A stretch of 64,000 nucleotides of DNA, from positions 1,426,001-1,490,000 of the forward strand of contig NZ_CP047897.1 in NCBI RefSeq assembly GCF_009913235.1, read 5' to 3'. Positions 23,507 to 32,670 of this stretch are shown in pieces (position 1 is the first letter of the stretch; every line of letters starts with the position of its first letter). The DNA is from Nibribacter ruber (GTDB lineage: Bacteria; Bacteroidota; Bacteroidia; Cytophagales; Hymenobacteraceae). Below the pieces are notes generated by a model. It searched no databases, was not told the DNA's origin, and saw nothing but the letters and a program-made list of their open reading frames with translations. A program made the translations under genes and the position numbers.

Positions 23507-25372
23507 ATGGTTAGATCATTTATAGCGGCCCTTGGCCTTGCCGTGTTGGTGCAGTTGCCTGCGTTGGCACAGAACCCAAAGAACCCAACCTACCGGTTCT
23601 CCATTGACCTGAAACAGGTAAGCAATGACAAACTGCCGGTGACCCTGCTGGTAGATGACCTGGACCAGCACGAGGTGCTCTACAAGCTGCCCAAGATGGT
23701 GCCGGGCACGTACGCCGTCTATGACTTCGGGAAGTTCATCTCAGACTTCAAGGCGCTGGACAAGAAAGGGAGAAAGCTGCCCGTAGAAAAGGTAGACGTG
23801 AACACCTGGCGCATCAAGGACGCCAAAAAACTCACCAAGATCACCTACCTGGTAGATGACACCTGGGACACGCCCAAGCGCGAAGACATCGTGTTTGAGC
23901 CTGCCGCCACAGACATTGAGGCCGGAAAGGTGTTCCTGATCAACACGCACGGGTTCTTCGGGTATTTTGAGGGCATGACCAAGGAGCCGTACCAGGTGGT
24001 GGTGAACAAGCCCCAGGATTTCTACGGAGCCACGCCGCTGAGAGCCTCGGCCACTACGCCCACCGCAGACACCTACCTGCTGCACAACTACAATGACCTG
24101 GTAGACGCGCCCATGCTGTACAGCAAGCCAGACACCGCCATGCTCAAAGTAGGCAACGCAGACGTCTTGATTGCCACCTACGCCGGTGGCGGCGGACAAC
24201 GCTCCAAGAACCTGGCCAGCAACATCAAAACCATCTTGGACGCGCAAAGAATCTACCTGGGCGGCACCCTGCCGGTAGACAAATACGCCTTCCTGATCTA
24301 TATTGACAACAAGCAGAACCGCACCGGGGCCTATGGCGCGCTGGAGCACTCGTATTCCTCCATGTATTATTTCCCCGAGATGCCCCCGGCCATGCTGGCA
24401 GAGCAGGTGCGCAGCATCTCGGCGCATGAGTTCTTCCACATTGTCACGCCCTTGAACATTCATTCAGAGGAGATCGGCAATTTCAACTTCTCTCAGCCCA
24501 AGATGTCCAAGCACCTGTGGCTCTATGAAGGCGTGACCGAGTACTTTGCCCACCACGTGCAAGTAAACCAGAAGTTGATTGAGGTAGACGCCTTTATGGA
24601 AGAGATGCGAAGCAAGATCATCGCCTCTAAGGAAGAATACAATGACAGCCTGCCCTTCACTGAACTGAGCCTGGGTGCCCTGGACAAGTATGAGAAACAG
24701 TACGGCAACGTTTACCAGAAAGGCGCCCTCATTGGCATGGCCCTGGACATTAGGCTGCGTGAACTTTCTGGCGGAAAATACGGCGTACGCAACCTCATGA
24801 AAGACCTGAGCCAGACCTATGGCAAGGACAAATCCTTTAAGGACGAGGAGCTGTTTGACAAGATCACGGCCCTCACCTTCCCAGAAATCAGGGATTTTTT
24901 CAGACGCTATGTAGAAGGCGCCGAGCCATTACCGTACACAGAGCTGTTCAAGAAAGTGGGCGTCATTTATAAACCGGCCGGCGTGGAGAAGCGTCTTTCT
25001 CTGGGTAGACCCACCTTGGGCTATGACCAGGCTTCTGGTAGAATCATTGTGGCCAGCGTAGAAACCCTCACCCCTTTTGGCAAGCAATTGGGCTATAAGG
25101 CAGAAGACCAGCTGCTGGCCATTAACGGCGAAGACCTTACCCTGCAAAACGCCACAGACTTGTTCCGGAAACACATTGCCAACGGCAAGGAAGGCAGCAT
25201 GCTCACCATCACGGTGGGTCGCAAGGACGCCAGCGGCAAGGTGAAGCCCGTAGAGCTCAAAGCCAAACTGGTACCCACAGAGGAAATGGTGGCGCACTCG
25301 CTTGCTCCAGACCCTACCGCGACAGACGCCCAGCTGGCCCTGCGCACCGCCTGGCTGTTTTCCAGTCTGTAA
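23507..25372 (+). CDS. M61-family peptidase with PDZ domain
   Basis: 621 residues. Signal peptide MVRSFIAALGLAVLVQLPALAQ. The N-terminal beta domain (FSIDLKQVSNDKLPVTLLVDDLDQHEVLYKLPKMVPGTY) is typical of glycyl-aminopeptidase-like M61 proteins. The catalytic zinc site is HEFFH at residues 307-311 with downstream Glu341 in WLYEGVTEYFAHH. A PDZ domain follows (about residues 505-590, PTLGYDQASGRIIVASVETLTPFGKQLGYKAEDQLLAINGEDL). Predicted periplasmic or surface zinc aminopeptidase. Length is normal. The following perfect palindrome may terminate it. Confidence 0.92.
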   Translation: MVRSFIAALGLAVLVQLPALAQNPKNPTYRFSIDLKQVSNDKLPVTLLVDDLDQHEVLYKLPKMVPGTYAVYDFGKFISDFKALDKKGRKLPVEKVDVNTWRIKDAKKLTKITYLVDDTWDTPKREDIVFEPAATDIEAGKVFLINTHGFFGYFEGMTKEPYQVVVNKPQDFYGATPLRASATTPTADTYLLHNYNDLVDAPMLYSKPDTAMLKVGNADVLIATYAGGGGQRSKNLASNIKTILDAQRIYLGGTLPVDKYAFLIYIDNKQNRTGAYGALEHSYSSMYYFPEMPPAMLAEQVRSISAHEFFHIVTPLNIHSEEIGNFNFSQPKMSKHLWLYEGVTEYFAHHVQVNQKLIEVDAFMEEMRSKIIASKEEYNDSLPFTELSLGALDKYEKQYGNVYQKGALIGMALDIRLRELSGGKYGVRNLMKDLSQTYGKDKSFKDEELFDKITALTFPEIRDFFRRYVEGAEPLPYTELFKKVGVIYKPAGVEKRLSLGRPTLGYDQASGRIIVASVETLTPFGKQLGYKAEDQLLAINGEDLTLQNATDLFRKHIANGKEGSMLTITVGRKDASGKVKPVELKAKLVPTEEMVAHSLAPDPTATDAQLALRTAWLFSSL

Positions 25373-25386
25373 CCTTACCAAGGAAA

Positions 25387-25440
25387 GCCACTCCCGTTTT
25401 TGGGCTGTTTTCATGAAAACAGCCCAAAAACGGGAGTGGC
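25387..25440. repeat. 54-bp perfect palindrome built on repeat copy 10
   Basis: The arms are fully complementary over 27 bp: GCCACTCCCGTTTTTGGGC then TGTTTTCA, mirrored by TGAAAACA and the complement. The core is the 38-bp family; the outer 8 bp (GCCACTCC/GGAGTGGC) are unique to this copy. It is followed by TTTTTT, so it can also act as a terminator for the M61 gene 15 bp upstream. Confidence 0.9.
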
Positions 25441-25449
25441 TTTTTTAGA

Positions 25450-25457
25450 TATATTTA
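25450..25457 (+). promoter_or_regulatory. -7 box adjoining the start codon (possible leaderless promoter)
   Basis: TATATTTA followed by CACC and the ATG at 25462. This is close to the Bacteroidota -7 consensus TAnnTTTG, and the spacing leaves almost no 5' untranslated region. The same TTTrCACCATG arrangement precedes the ABC-F gene. Confidence 0.45.
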
Positions 25458-25461
25458 CACC

Positions 25462-25776
25462 ATGAACCCAGAGTCCCGCCAAAAGCTGCTAGCCTTCATA
25501 GACACGGCCCACACCGCCGTAGAAGTGTCTTACCCTACCGCCCCGGTGTACATAGGCACCCCAGAATACCTGGAGAAAAGACGCCTGTTGCTGGCAGATT
25601 TGTCGTTGCATCTGGCCCAGGACGCCCTGCACGGGGAGAGCCTCCAACCCGAAAAAGCACGTCAGCGCCTGTTTGCCATTACCAGATTGTACGCAGAGCT
25701 TTATCCAGAACATGGGTTCTCAGCGGCGGCCCAGGCGCTTTCTCCCGAGGTCATTGAAAACATCTCGGCTGGGTAG
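25462..25776 (+). CDS. Conserved hypothetical small protein
   Basis: 104 residues (MNPESRQKLLAFIDTAHTAVEVSYPTAPVYIG ... ALSPEVIENISAG), mostly helical, no signal peptide or membrane segment and no recognised domain. The ATG is supported by an adjoining -7-like box and by codon use like the neighbours. It lies between the M61 peptidase and the TonB receptor on the same strand but has its own terminator upstream, so it is probably transcribed separately. Confidence 0.65.
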   Translation: MNPESRQKLLAFIDTAHTAVEVSYPTAPVYIGTPEYLEKRRLLLADLSLHLAQDALHGESLQPEKARQRLFAITRLYAELYPEHGFSAAAQALSPEVIENISAG

Positions 25777-25838
25777 GCGTTATGCTTTCGGGAAATTAGA
25801 GTAATATCATCGTACCCATCTGGTCACCGTCACTGCCT

Positions 25839-28151
25839 ATGTCTCTTGCCTTGCGCCTTCTGCTCTCTTTTACACTCCTGCTTTGCCTGAGCTTCTCTGC
25901 CGCTGCCCAGGACAAAGCCACGTTGAGCGGCATTCTGAGAGACGCTAAAACGGGGGAACCCTTAATTGGGGCGAACGTGGGCCTGCTGGGCACCACCGCC
26001 GGCGTGACCACCAACACCAATGGCTTCTACAGCCTCACCACTGCCCCTGGCACCTACCGCGTGCAGTTTTCTTACCTGGGCTACCAGACCCAAGTGCAGG
26101 AAATAGCTTTAAACAATGACCAACGCCTGAATCTGGAGCTGGCCCTGCTCAACACTGAGCTCAAAGAAGTAGTAGTGGAAGGCGAGCGCAACACCTTTCA
26201 AGACCGCCTCACCACTCCCCAGATGAGCATGGAAACCCTCTCCAGCCGGGAGGCCAAACTGCTGCCCGCTCTTTTTGGCGAAGTAGACATCATCAAAACC
26301 CTGCAATTGAAACCGGGCATCCAGTCTGGGGGCGAGGGAACCAGCGGCCTGTTTGTACGCGGCGGAAGCAATGACCAGAACCTGGTGTTATTGGAAGACG
26401 CGCTAGTGTACAACCCCAGCCACTTGTTCGGGTTTTTCTCAGTGTTCAACCCAGACGCGGTGCGCAACGTGGAGCTGTACAAAGGTGGCTTTCCGGCGCA
26501 GTTTGGCGGCCGGCTCTCCAGTGTGCTGGACGTGAAAATGCGTGACGGTAATAGAAAGGAATATGACGTATCAGGGGGATTGGGTTTGATTGCCTCTAGG
26601 TTGACTGTGGAGGGTCCCATACAAAAAGAAAAATCTTCGTTTCTGGTGTCTGGCCGGAGAACCTACGTGGACGTGTTCACGCGCATGATCAACAAAGCCA
26701 AAGAAGACGACCCAGACTGGAGCCCCATCCCCGACTATTACTTTTATGACTTCAACGCGAAGGCCACTTTTGAGCTAGGGCCCAATGACCGGCTGTTTGT
26801 GAACGGCTACTACGGGCGCGACTTCTTTACCTTCAATGATGAGAACTTCAACTTCAATTTCAACTGGGGAAACCGCGTGGCCAGTGCCCGGTGGGCGCAT
26901 CAGTTCTCGCCCCGGTTCTTTGTCAACACCACCTTCTCCACCTCCAACTATGAATATGAGATAGCCAACCAACTGGACATCTTCAGCTTCAACCTTACCT
27001 CCAGCATTACGGACTACACCCTGAAAACTGACTTTGAGTACCTGCCCAATGAGCGGCACCATGTTCGGTTTGGCGGTTCAGCCACGGAGCACCAATTCAC
27101 GGTGGGCCGCCTGCAGGCCAGCAGCCAGGACGGTTCTGTGAACGTGCAGGCCGGCAATGATTACCAGGGACAAGAGTTTGGCGTCTATGCCTCAGATGAC
27201 TGGAGTTTCTCCCCGCTCCTCACGGTAAGCTACGGGCTGCGCCTGTCGGGTTTTAGAAACGACAAGACGTTTGTAGGGTTGGAGCCGCGTCTGTCGGCTA
27301 ACTATCGGTTCACGGAAACCCTTTCCTTGAAGGCCAATTACACGCGCATGTACCAGTATGTGCATTTGGTGTCCAACTCAGGTGCCTCCCTGCCCACGGA
27401 TATCTGGTACCCGTCCAGCCCGGGCGTGAAGCCGCAGCGTTCAAACCAGTTGGCAATTGGGTTGACCAAACTATACAAAGACACCTACCTGTTCAGCACA
27501 GAGGCCTACTACAAAGACATGCAACGCCAGCTGGATTTGCGGGACGGCGCCCAGATCTTCGGGAATGCAGAGCTGGAAAAGGAGTTTGTCTTTGGCACCG
27601 GTGAAAGCTACGGACAGGAGTTTTACGTGGAGAAGAAAGAAGGCAAAACCACCGGATGGATAGGCTACACCCTTTCCTGGACCAACCGTACCTTCCCAGA
27701 CATCAACAACGGCAAGACCTTTCCTACCCGCTTTGACCGCCGCCATGACCTTTCTGTGGTGGCCATCCATGAGTTCAGCGAGCGCATGAGCGCCACGGCC
27801 ACATTTGTGTACGGGACCGGAAACGCCTATTCCCTTCCGGTGCAGCGGTTTATTTTCCAGGATGTGAACGGCGAGGACTATACGGTGATCCCCGTGTACA
27901 CTGAGCGCAACTCGTTCAGGCTGGCGGCTTACCATAGGCTGGACCTGGGGCTGGTGTACAAACTCAAACCCAAGCGCGGCACCTCAGACCTCACCTTCAG
28001 CGTGTACAACGTCTATAACCGCCGCAACCCGTACTTCGTGTATTTTGAAACCCTTAAGGATGAGGAAACCGAGCAAATCACGGGCTTTGTGGCCAAGCAA
28101 GTGTCTTTGTTCCCGGTTATCCCTTCCATTACTTATAATTTCAAGTTTTAA
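25839..28151 (+). CDS. TonB-dependent outer-membrane receptor with carboxypeptidase-like N-domain
   Basis: 770 residues. Signal peptide MSLALRLLLSFTLLLCLSFSAAAQ; carboxypeptidase-D regulatory-like domain (ATLSGILRDAKTGEPLIGANVGLLGTTAGVTTNTNGFYSL, about residues 27-105); plug domain with VDIIKTLQLKPGIQSGGEGTSGLFVRGGSNDQNLVLLEDALVYNPSHLFGFFSVFN; then a beta-barrel ending in PVIPSITYNFKF. It imports a large substrate using TonB energy. The size is small for the family, close to the FecA/DUF4249-associated receptors. The DUF4249 lipoprotein starts 2 bp after its stop, forming a receptor-accessory pair. Confidence 0.93.
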   Translation: MSLALRLLLSFTLLLCLSFSAAAQDKATLSGILRDAKTGEPLIGANVGLLGTTAGVTTNTNGFYSLTTAPGTYRVQFSYLGYQTQVQEIALNNDQRLNLELALLNTELKEVVVEGERNTFQDRLTTPQMSMETLSSREAKLLPALFGEVDIIKTLQLKPGIQSGGEGTSGLFVRGGSNDQNLVLLEDALVYNPSHLFGFFSVFNPDAVRNVELYKGGFPAQFGGRLSSVLDVKMRDGNRKEYDVSGGLGLIASRLTVEGPIQKEKSSFLVSGRRTYVDVFTRMINKAKEDDPDWSPIPDYYFYDFNAKATFELGPNDRLFVNGYYGRDFFTFNDENFNFNFNWGNRVASARWAHQFSPRFFVNTTFSTSNYEYEIANQLDIFSFNLTSSITDYTLKTDFEYLPNERHHVRFGGSATEHQFTVGRLQASSQDGSVNVQAGNDYQGQEFGVYASDDWSFSPLLTVSYGLRLSGFRNDKTFVGLEPRLSANYRFTETLSLKANYTRMYQYVHLVSNSGASLPTDIWYPSSPGVKPQRSNQLAIGLTKLYKDTYLFSTEAYYKDMQRQLDLRDGAQIFGNAELEKEFVFGTGESYGQEFYVEKKEGKTTGWIGYTLSWTNRTFPDINNGKTFPTRFDRRHDLSVVAIHEFSERMSATATFVYGTGNAYSLPVQRFIFQDVNGEDYTVIPVYTERNSFRLAAYHRLDLGLVYKLKPKRGTSDLTFSVYNVYNRRNPYFVYFETLKDEETEQITGFVAKQVSLFPVIPSITYNFKF

Positions 28152-28153
28152 GC

Positions 28154-28987
28154 ATGGCACGTATTCAATCAATTGGCTGGTTCTGGGTTCTGCTGTTGCT
28201 GGTGGGCTTTTCGGCCTGTGACATGGAGCAGGAAATTGAAGTGCAGCTGCCGGTCCTGCCTCCTGAGTTGGTGGTGGAATGTTACCTGGAAGAAGGCAAA
28301 CCCATCAGGCTGGCCCTGTCTGAGACCTCGGGCTATTTTGAAGGCGCCCAGCCGGTGGTGGTGAACAATGCCACCGTCACCATCACCAAGAACAACTCAT
28401 TGGTAATTCCTTTGCGGTTTAGCGTAGAGGTAGACAACAAGAACGAGAAAGTCACCAACTACCAAAGCCGGCACGTCATCAACAGCCAACCCGGCGATGT
28501 GTACACCCTCACCATCACAGACCCCAAAGGCCGAAAGCTTACAGGTTTTACCACCGTGCTGCCGCCTGCGCCGCTAGACAGCGTGGGCTACAAGTTCAAT
28601 GACAAACCCACTGAAAGCCAGGAAGCGTACCTGTTCATACGGTGGCAGGATGACCCCACCCGCGAAAACTACTACCGTCTGCTGGCGCATAAAAATGACA
28701 GTACCGGCGTGGAAAGCGAAATGGACGCCGAGATCAACGACCGCCTGCGCAACGGCGAGAAGATCACCTACACCACCACTTACCGCTTTGAACGGGGAGA
28801 CACGCTCAACATCAAGCTTTTTCACATTGACAAGGCCTATTATGAGTTCATCAGTAGCGTAGAAGATGCCCGCCGCTCCAACGGCAACCCGTTTGCCCAA
28901 CCGGTGTCCATCAAGCCCACCGTCACGGGCGGCTTTGGCGTTTTCACTCACCTGAACTATGCCAGCAAAGAGCTCATCATAAAGTAA
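28154..28987 (+). CDS. DUF4249-family lipoprotein
   Basis: 277 residues. Lipobox GFSAC near residue 23 (SIGWFWVLLLLVGFSAC). The sequence LVVECYLEEGKPIRLALSETSGYF ... VVNNATVTITKNN ... HVINSQPGDVYTLTITDPKGRKLTGFTTVLPPAPLDSVGYK follows the DUF4249 pattern seen almost always next to TonB receptors of this type in Bacteroidota. Probably an outer-membrane, surface-exposed accessory of the receptor. Only 2 bp separate the genes, so they are co-transcribed. A large hairpin follows the stop. Confidence 0.9.
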   Translation: MARIQSIGWFWVLLLLVGFSACDMEQEIEVQLPVLPPELVVECYLEEGKPIRLALSETSGYFEGAQPVVVNNATVTITKNNSLVIPLRFSVEVDNKNEKVTNYQSRHVINSQPGDVYTLTITDPKGRKLTGFTTVLPPAPLDSVGYKFNDKPTESQEAYLFIRWQDDPTRENYYRLLAHKNDSTGVESEMDAEINDRLRNGEKITYTTTYRFERGDTLNIKLFHIDKAYYEFISSVEDARRSNGNPFAQPVSIKPTVTGGFGVFTHLNYASKELIIK

Positions 28988-28992
28988 AACCC

Positions 28993-29055
28993 AATAGCCT
29001 AAAAACGAGAAGCCCTGCAGCACAACGCTGCAGGGCTTCTCGTTTTTAGGCTATT
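28993..29055. terminator. 28-bp-arm hairpin between convergent DUF4249 and nucleoside phosphorylase genes
   Basis: AATAGCCTAAAAACG plus AGAAGCCCTGCAG (28993-29020) is perfectly complementary to 29028-29055 across a 7-nt loop. The outer part of each arm is one arm of the 38-bp element; the inner part is unique. It would stop transcription from both sides. Confidence 0.8.
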
Positions 29056-29078
29056 TTCTGGGAAACAGGCCAAAAACG
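29041..29078. repeat. 38-bp palindromic element, copy 11 (three-armed)
   Basis: CGTTTTTAGGCTATTTTCT and GGGAAACAGGCCAAAAACG halves. Its left arm is shared with the preceding hairpin, and its right end is 1 bp from the stop codon of the leftward phosphorylase gene. Confidence 0.85.
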
Positions 29079-29079
29079 C

Positions 29080-29901
29080 CTATTCCTGAAGCTTGATGAG
29101 TTCTTTGATGAGCAGGGTCATGTTGGGTTCTGCCTGGGCGGCGGCCTCCAGAATGTCTTGCAGCTTCACTTTCTTAATCTTGCCTGGCACACACAGGTCT
29201 GTGATTACAGATACGGCAAAGCAAGGCAGGTTCATGTGCACGGCGGCAATGACCTCTGGCACGGTGCTCATGCCCACGGCATCTGCTCCAATGGCGGCCA
29301 GGTACTTGTATTCTGCCTTGGTTTCCAGCATGGGCCCCGGCACACTCACGTACACACCGCTTTTCACGTTCAATTTAAAATGATCAGACAAATCCAGGGC
29401 CTGCTGGATCATGCGGTCTTCATACGGTTCGCTCATGTCTGGGAAGCGCGGTCCCAGCTCGTCTATGTTCTTCCCAATCAATGGGTTGGTTGGCTGCAGG
29501 TTGATGTGGTCTGTGATCACCATCAGGTCTGAGGTGTTGAACTCAGGGTTGAGGCCACCGGCGGCGTTGCTCACAAACAGGCGCTTTACGCCCAGCAGTT
29601 TCATGACCCGCACCGGAAACACCACCTGCTCCATGGTATAGCCTTCATAGTAATGGAACCGACCCTGCATCACCACCACGCGGCGCCCGCCCAGATCCCC
29701 GAAGATGAGTTTACCGGAATGGCTTTCTACCGTAGACACCGGAAAATGAGGAATGTCTGAATAGTTGAGGCTGTGCCGAATCTCCAGATCTTTGACCAGT
29801 GCGCCCAACCCCGTACCCAGAATTATTCCGAACTCAGGCTCATATTGATGGTTGATCTGTTCTTTTATGTAAGCGGTGGCTTCCTGTAAGGCTTGTATCA
29901 T
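29080..29901 (-). CDS. punA: Purine-nucleoside phosphorylase
   Basis: 273 residues from the ATG at 29901; longer starts would translate a palindromic repeat. FGIILGTGLGALVKDLE carries the phosphate-binding loop, FHYYEGYTMEQVVFPVRVMKLLGVKRLFVSNAAGGLNPEF is the PNP signature of the trimeric, inosine/guanosine-type enzymes, and VYVSVPGPMLETKAEYKYLAAIGADAVGMSTVPEVIAA forms the substrate pocket (Glu and Met of ETxAE and GMSTVPE). It splits purine nucleosides with phosphate in the salvage pathway. The symbol is by family. Separated from sppA upstream by a terminator and repeat copy 12, so independently transcribed. Confidence 0.94.
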   Translation of the reverse strand: MIQALQEATAYIKEQINHQYEPEFGIILGTGLGALVKDLEIRHSLNYSDIPHFPVSTVESHSGKLIFGDLGGRRVVVMQGRFHYYEGYTMEQVVFPVRVMKLLGVKRLFVSNAAGGLNPEFNTSDLMVITDHINLQPTNPLIGKNIDELGPRFPDMSEPYEDRMIQQALDLSDHFKLNVKSGVYVSVPGPMLETKAEYKYLAAIGADAVGMSTVPEVIAAVHMNLPCFAVSVITDLCVPGKIKKVKLQDILEAAAQAEPNMTLLIKELIKLQE

Positions 29902-29919
29902 GATGGTAGAGTAAAAGGT

Positions 29920-29957
29920 CGTTTTTGGCTTGTTTTCTGGGAAACAGGCCAAAAACG
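29920..29957. repeat. 38-bp palindromic element, copy 12
   Basis: CGTTTTTGGCTTGTTTTCT and GGAAACAGGCCAAAAACG halves; 18 bp upstream of the phosphorylase ATG, where it would lie in the 5' leader. Confidence 0.85.
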
Positions 29958-30016
29958 GGTTTGTTTACCGCTGCAAGGTCTTAATTTTTTATGAAACTGT
30001 AAGACCCGGCCTGTTT

Positions 30017-30065
30017 CTTTCCCCACAAAAAAGGCCGCCAATGGCAGCCTTTTTTGTGGGGAAAG
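30017..30065 (-). terminator. Terminator of sppA
   Basis: CTTTCCCCACAAAAAAGGC (30017-30035) and GCCTTTTTTGTGGGGAAAG (30047-30065) are perfectly complementary with an 11-nt loop; it lies 15 bp after the sppA stop. Confidence 0.8.
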
Positions 30066-30079
30066 CTCTATGTTTAACT

Positions 30080-31846
30080 TTATTGAATGGCAATGTCATA
30101 TGGCAGACGCGCCTGCACTCCCTGCATTCTTTCCAATTGCTGGTACTGTTGGTAGTACGGCAGCATGGTGCCCAGTTCTTTCTGCAGGCTGTAGGTACGC
30201 ACCTGCGCCTCTGCGTCATCAAAGAAGTTGGTCAGGAAAGATTTCTGCTCTGGGTAAGAACGCAGACGGTACTCGTCTTTCTTGAGGCCCGCTTTTTTGG
30301 CAGCAATGGCAACGGCATCATCCAGTCCGCCAAACACGTCTATCAGACCTCGCTGCTTGGCCTCTGTACCAGACCAAACGCGGCCAGAAGCCACCTTTCT
30401 CAAGGCTTCTACAGACATGTTCCTTGACTTGGCGGCCTTGGTGGTGAAGTCTGCGTAAATGCGCTCCACCTCGCGCTGAATGTGCATCTTCTCGTATTCG
30501 GTCATTTCACGGGTCACAGAAGGAACGTCAGAGAACTTGCCGGTCTTCACGCGGTCTACGGTTACGCCCAGCTTGTTTTTCAGGAAGTTCTCGGCGTTGA
30601 ACAGCATGCCAAACACGCCAATGCTGCCGGTAATGGTGTTGGGGTGCGCCACAATGGTGTCACAGGCCATGGCAATGTAATAGCCGCCAGAGGCAGCCAC
30701 GTCAGACATGGAGGCGATGACCGGTTTCACTTTCTTGGTGAGCATGACTTCGCGCCAGATCACGTCTGAGGCCAGGGAACTGCCGCCCGGCGAGTTGATG
30801 CGCAAGACCACGGCTTTCACGTTCTTGTCCAGTCGCGCCTTTCTGATTGCCTCTGACATGCCTTCGCCACCTATGGTGTTCTCGTCACCTTTGCCGCCTA
30901 CGATCTCTCCAGAGGCGTAGATGATGGCAATCTTGTTTTTAGACGAACCAGACTTCTTGTTGACATCTGCCACCTTGCGGTACTTGCCCAGGTTCACCAC
31001 GTTGAGTTCTTCTTTCTTCTGGGTGCCGGTCTTGGTCTTCATGTAGTCCATGGCCTCGTCATAATAGCCCAGGTGCGTCACCAGGCCATATTTAAGAGCG
31101 TCCTGGGCGTTGTGCACCAGCATGGAGTCAGAGATGTTCTTCACCTCGGCAAAGGACTTGTTGCGTGCCTTGGCCAGGTTCTGCAGCATGAAATCATTCA
31201 GGGAATTCAGGAAGGAGGTCGTCTGGGCCCGGCTGGGCTCGCTCATTTTGTCTAAGATGAACGGCTCCACAGCGCTCTTGTATTCGCCCACCTTAAAGAT
31301 ATACGGCTGAATGTCCAGCTTCTCCAGGGTGCCTTTGAAGAACATAACCTCAGAACTAAGTCCGTTCAACTCCAGCGTTCCTGATGGGTTCAGGTAGATG
31401 CGGTCTGCCACCGAGGACAGGTAATAGGCTTTTTCTGTAGCCACCTCACTGTAGGCCACCACAAACTTCTTAGACTTCTTGAAATCCACCAGCTCGTTTC
31501 TAATCTCTTCCAGCGACGCCATGCCCACTTGCATGAACTCCAGGTTCAAGAGGATGCCTTTGATGTTGTCATCTGTCTTGGCTTTCCTGATGGAGGCTTT
31601 GATTTCATCCAGGCCAATGCCCGTCTCCCCTAACACGTCTGACAACCCCAACTCAGCGAACGGGCTGCGGGGGCTGCGCTCTAGGATAGGCTCATTCAGC
31701 TTGAGTTCCAGCACAGACTTTTCTTCAATCTTCACGGTGTCATCTGTAGACGCCGCCGCTATGCCTGCCAGAATAATAAAGCCCAGCACCATGAACAGGA
31801 GCAGGCCCACAATTGTGGCCAATACGTATTTCAAAAATTGTAACAT
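30080..31846 (-). CDS. sppA: Signal peptide peptidase SppA, 67-kDa type
   Basis: 588 residues, full length for the duplicated form. One N-terminal membrane anchor (LATIVGLLLFMVLGFIILAGIAAA) places the enzyme on the outer face of the inner membrane. Two S49 domains: the N-terminal one supplies the catalytic Lys190 in VGEYKSAVEPF and the C-terminal one the nucleophile Ser386 in SDVAASGGYY, matching the Lys/Ser dyad of E. coli SppA. It degrades cleaved signal peptides in the membrane. Monocistronic with its own terminator. Confidence 0.95.
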   Translation of the reverse strand: MLQFLKYVLATIVGLLLFMVLGFIILAGIAAASTDDTVKIEEKSVLELKLNEPILERSPRSPFAELGLSDVLGETGIGLDEIKASIRKAKTDDNIKGILLNLEFMQVGMASLEEIRNELVDFKKSKKFVVAYSEVATEKAYYLSSVADRIYLNPSGTLELNGLSSEVMFFKGTLEKLDIQPYIFKVGEYKSAVEPFILDKMSEPSRAQTTSFLNSLNDFMLQNLAKARNKSFAEVKNISDSMLVHNAQDALKYGLVTHLGYYDEAMDYMKTKTGTQKKEELNVVNLGKYRKVADVNKKSGSSKNKIAIIYASGEIVGGKGDENTIGGEGMSEAIRKARLDKNVKAVVLRINSPGGSSLASDVIWREVMLTKKVKPVIASMSDVAASGGYYIAMACDTIVAHPNTITGSIGVFGMLFNAENFLKNKLGVTVDRVKTGKFSDVPSVTREMTEYEKMHIQREVERIYADFTTKAAKSRNMSVEALRKVASGRVWSGTEAKQRGLIDVFGGLDDAVAIAAKKAGLKKDEYRLRSYPEQKSFLTNFFDDAEAQVRTYSLQKELGTMLPYYQQYQQLERMQGVQARLPYDIAIQ

Positions 31847-32082
31847 GTCTTATAATTCTACAGCAAAGAGTGTCCCTGCACCAATGTTTCTACATTAGTC
31901 GAATATAAGCCTTAAGACTTACAACCTTTTCTGAATATTGGAATTTTTCTTGTCCGGGGGTGAGTAAAAACCCAGCCAGCCAGCCCATACATCTGTCTAT
32001 ATACATGAGTATCAGCCGCTTTTAAAACACCTGTTTTAATCTAGGCAAAGCAAAAATCAGTATTAGCCGTATACCTGCACAC

Positions 32083-32670
32083 ATGCGCACCTGGACTCTA
32101 CTCCTGCTCTTGTTCCTGATTGCCCTGCCGGGACAGGCCCAACTGCGCCGCAACGTAAGCCTCAAGTATTTTGGATTAACCCTGCACCCCAAAGGAGACG
32201 ACAACGCCGACCTGATGCCCCTCAACCCAGACGGCAAAGGATATTTTGTGGTGAATTTAGGCGGAAGCGTAAGCTATGAGCAGTTTCTAAAGGGAGACAA
32301 GTTTTCTATAAAAGCTATTCAGGCCCTCTACGCAGACTGTGCGCTGCAACTGGCCGGCTTCACGCATTTAGGCGTACGCGCCGTCATTTTTGAGCTGGGC
32401 CGTCATTCCTTAAACGGGGGACTTGGTCCCACCCTGGTCTACCGCCGAAACTGGTCTACTCTGGACGGTTACAACATGTCTACTTCTTTCTTTGCAGGTG
32501 ACCCCAACGATGCCTGGCAGTACAAGATGATTTGGTACGCCGGCGAACTGGAATACAACTACCGCCTCTCTGACCGCACAGACCTGTCCACCTCCTTCGT
32601 GCCCGGCTACCCCAACATCATGAGTTTGTCTTTTGGCGTGCGGGTGTGGTTGGGTTCAATGAGTGAATGA
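32083..32670 (+). CDS. Hypothetical exported protein, probable outer-membrane barrel
   Basis: 195 residues. Signal peptide MRTWTLLLLLFLIALPGQAQ. The mature part alternates short amphipathic strands rich in aromatic and small residues (KGYFVVNLGGSVSYEQFLKG, GGLGPTLVYRRNWSTLDGYNMS, AGELEYNYRLSDRTDLSTSFVPGYPNIMSLSFGVRVWLG), as in small beta-barrels. No family is recognised. The stop codon is the first unit of a GAATG-type simple repeat that runs into the intergenic region. Confidence 0.6.
   Translation: MRTWTLLLLLFLIALPGQAQLRRNVSLKYFGLTLHPKGDDNADLMPLNPDGKGYFVVNLGGSVSYEQFLKGDKFSIKAIQALYADCALQLAGFTHLGVRAVIFELGRHSLNGGLGPTLVYRRNWSTLDGYNMSTSFFAGDPNDAWQYKMIWYAGELEYNYRLSDRTDLSTSFVPGYPNIMSLSFGVRVWLGSMSE

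Noticed and set aside
29902-29952. Longer start for the nucleoside phosphorylase (and similarly for rarA, the CoA-transferase, the YgiB-like gene and menA)
   Set aside because: The added N-terminal residues (e.g. ACFPENKPKT) are translated repeat; conserved family starts lie downstream.
29930-30427. A 165-codon plus-strand frame opposite sppA
   Set aside because: Antisense shadow of sppA with the repeat at its start; the sppA frame is far better supported.
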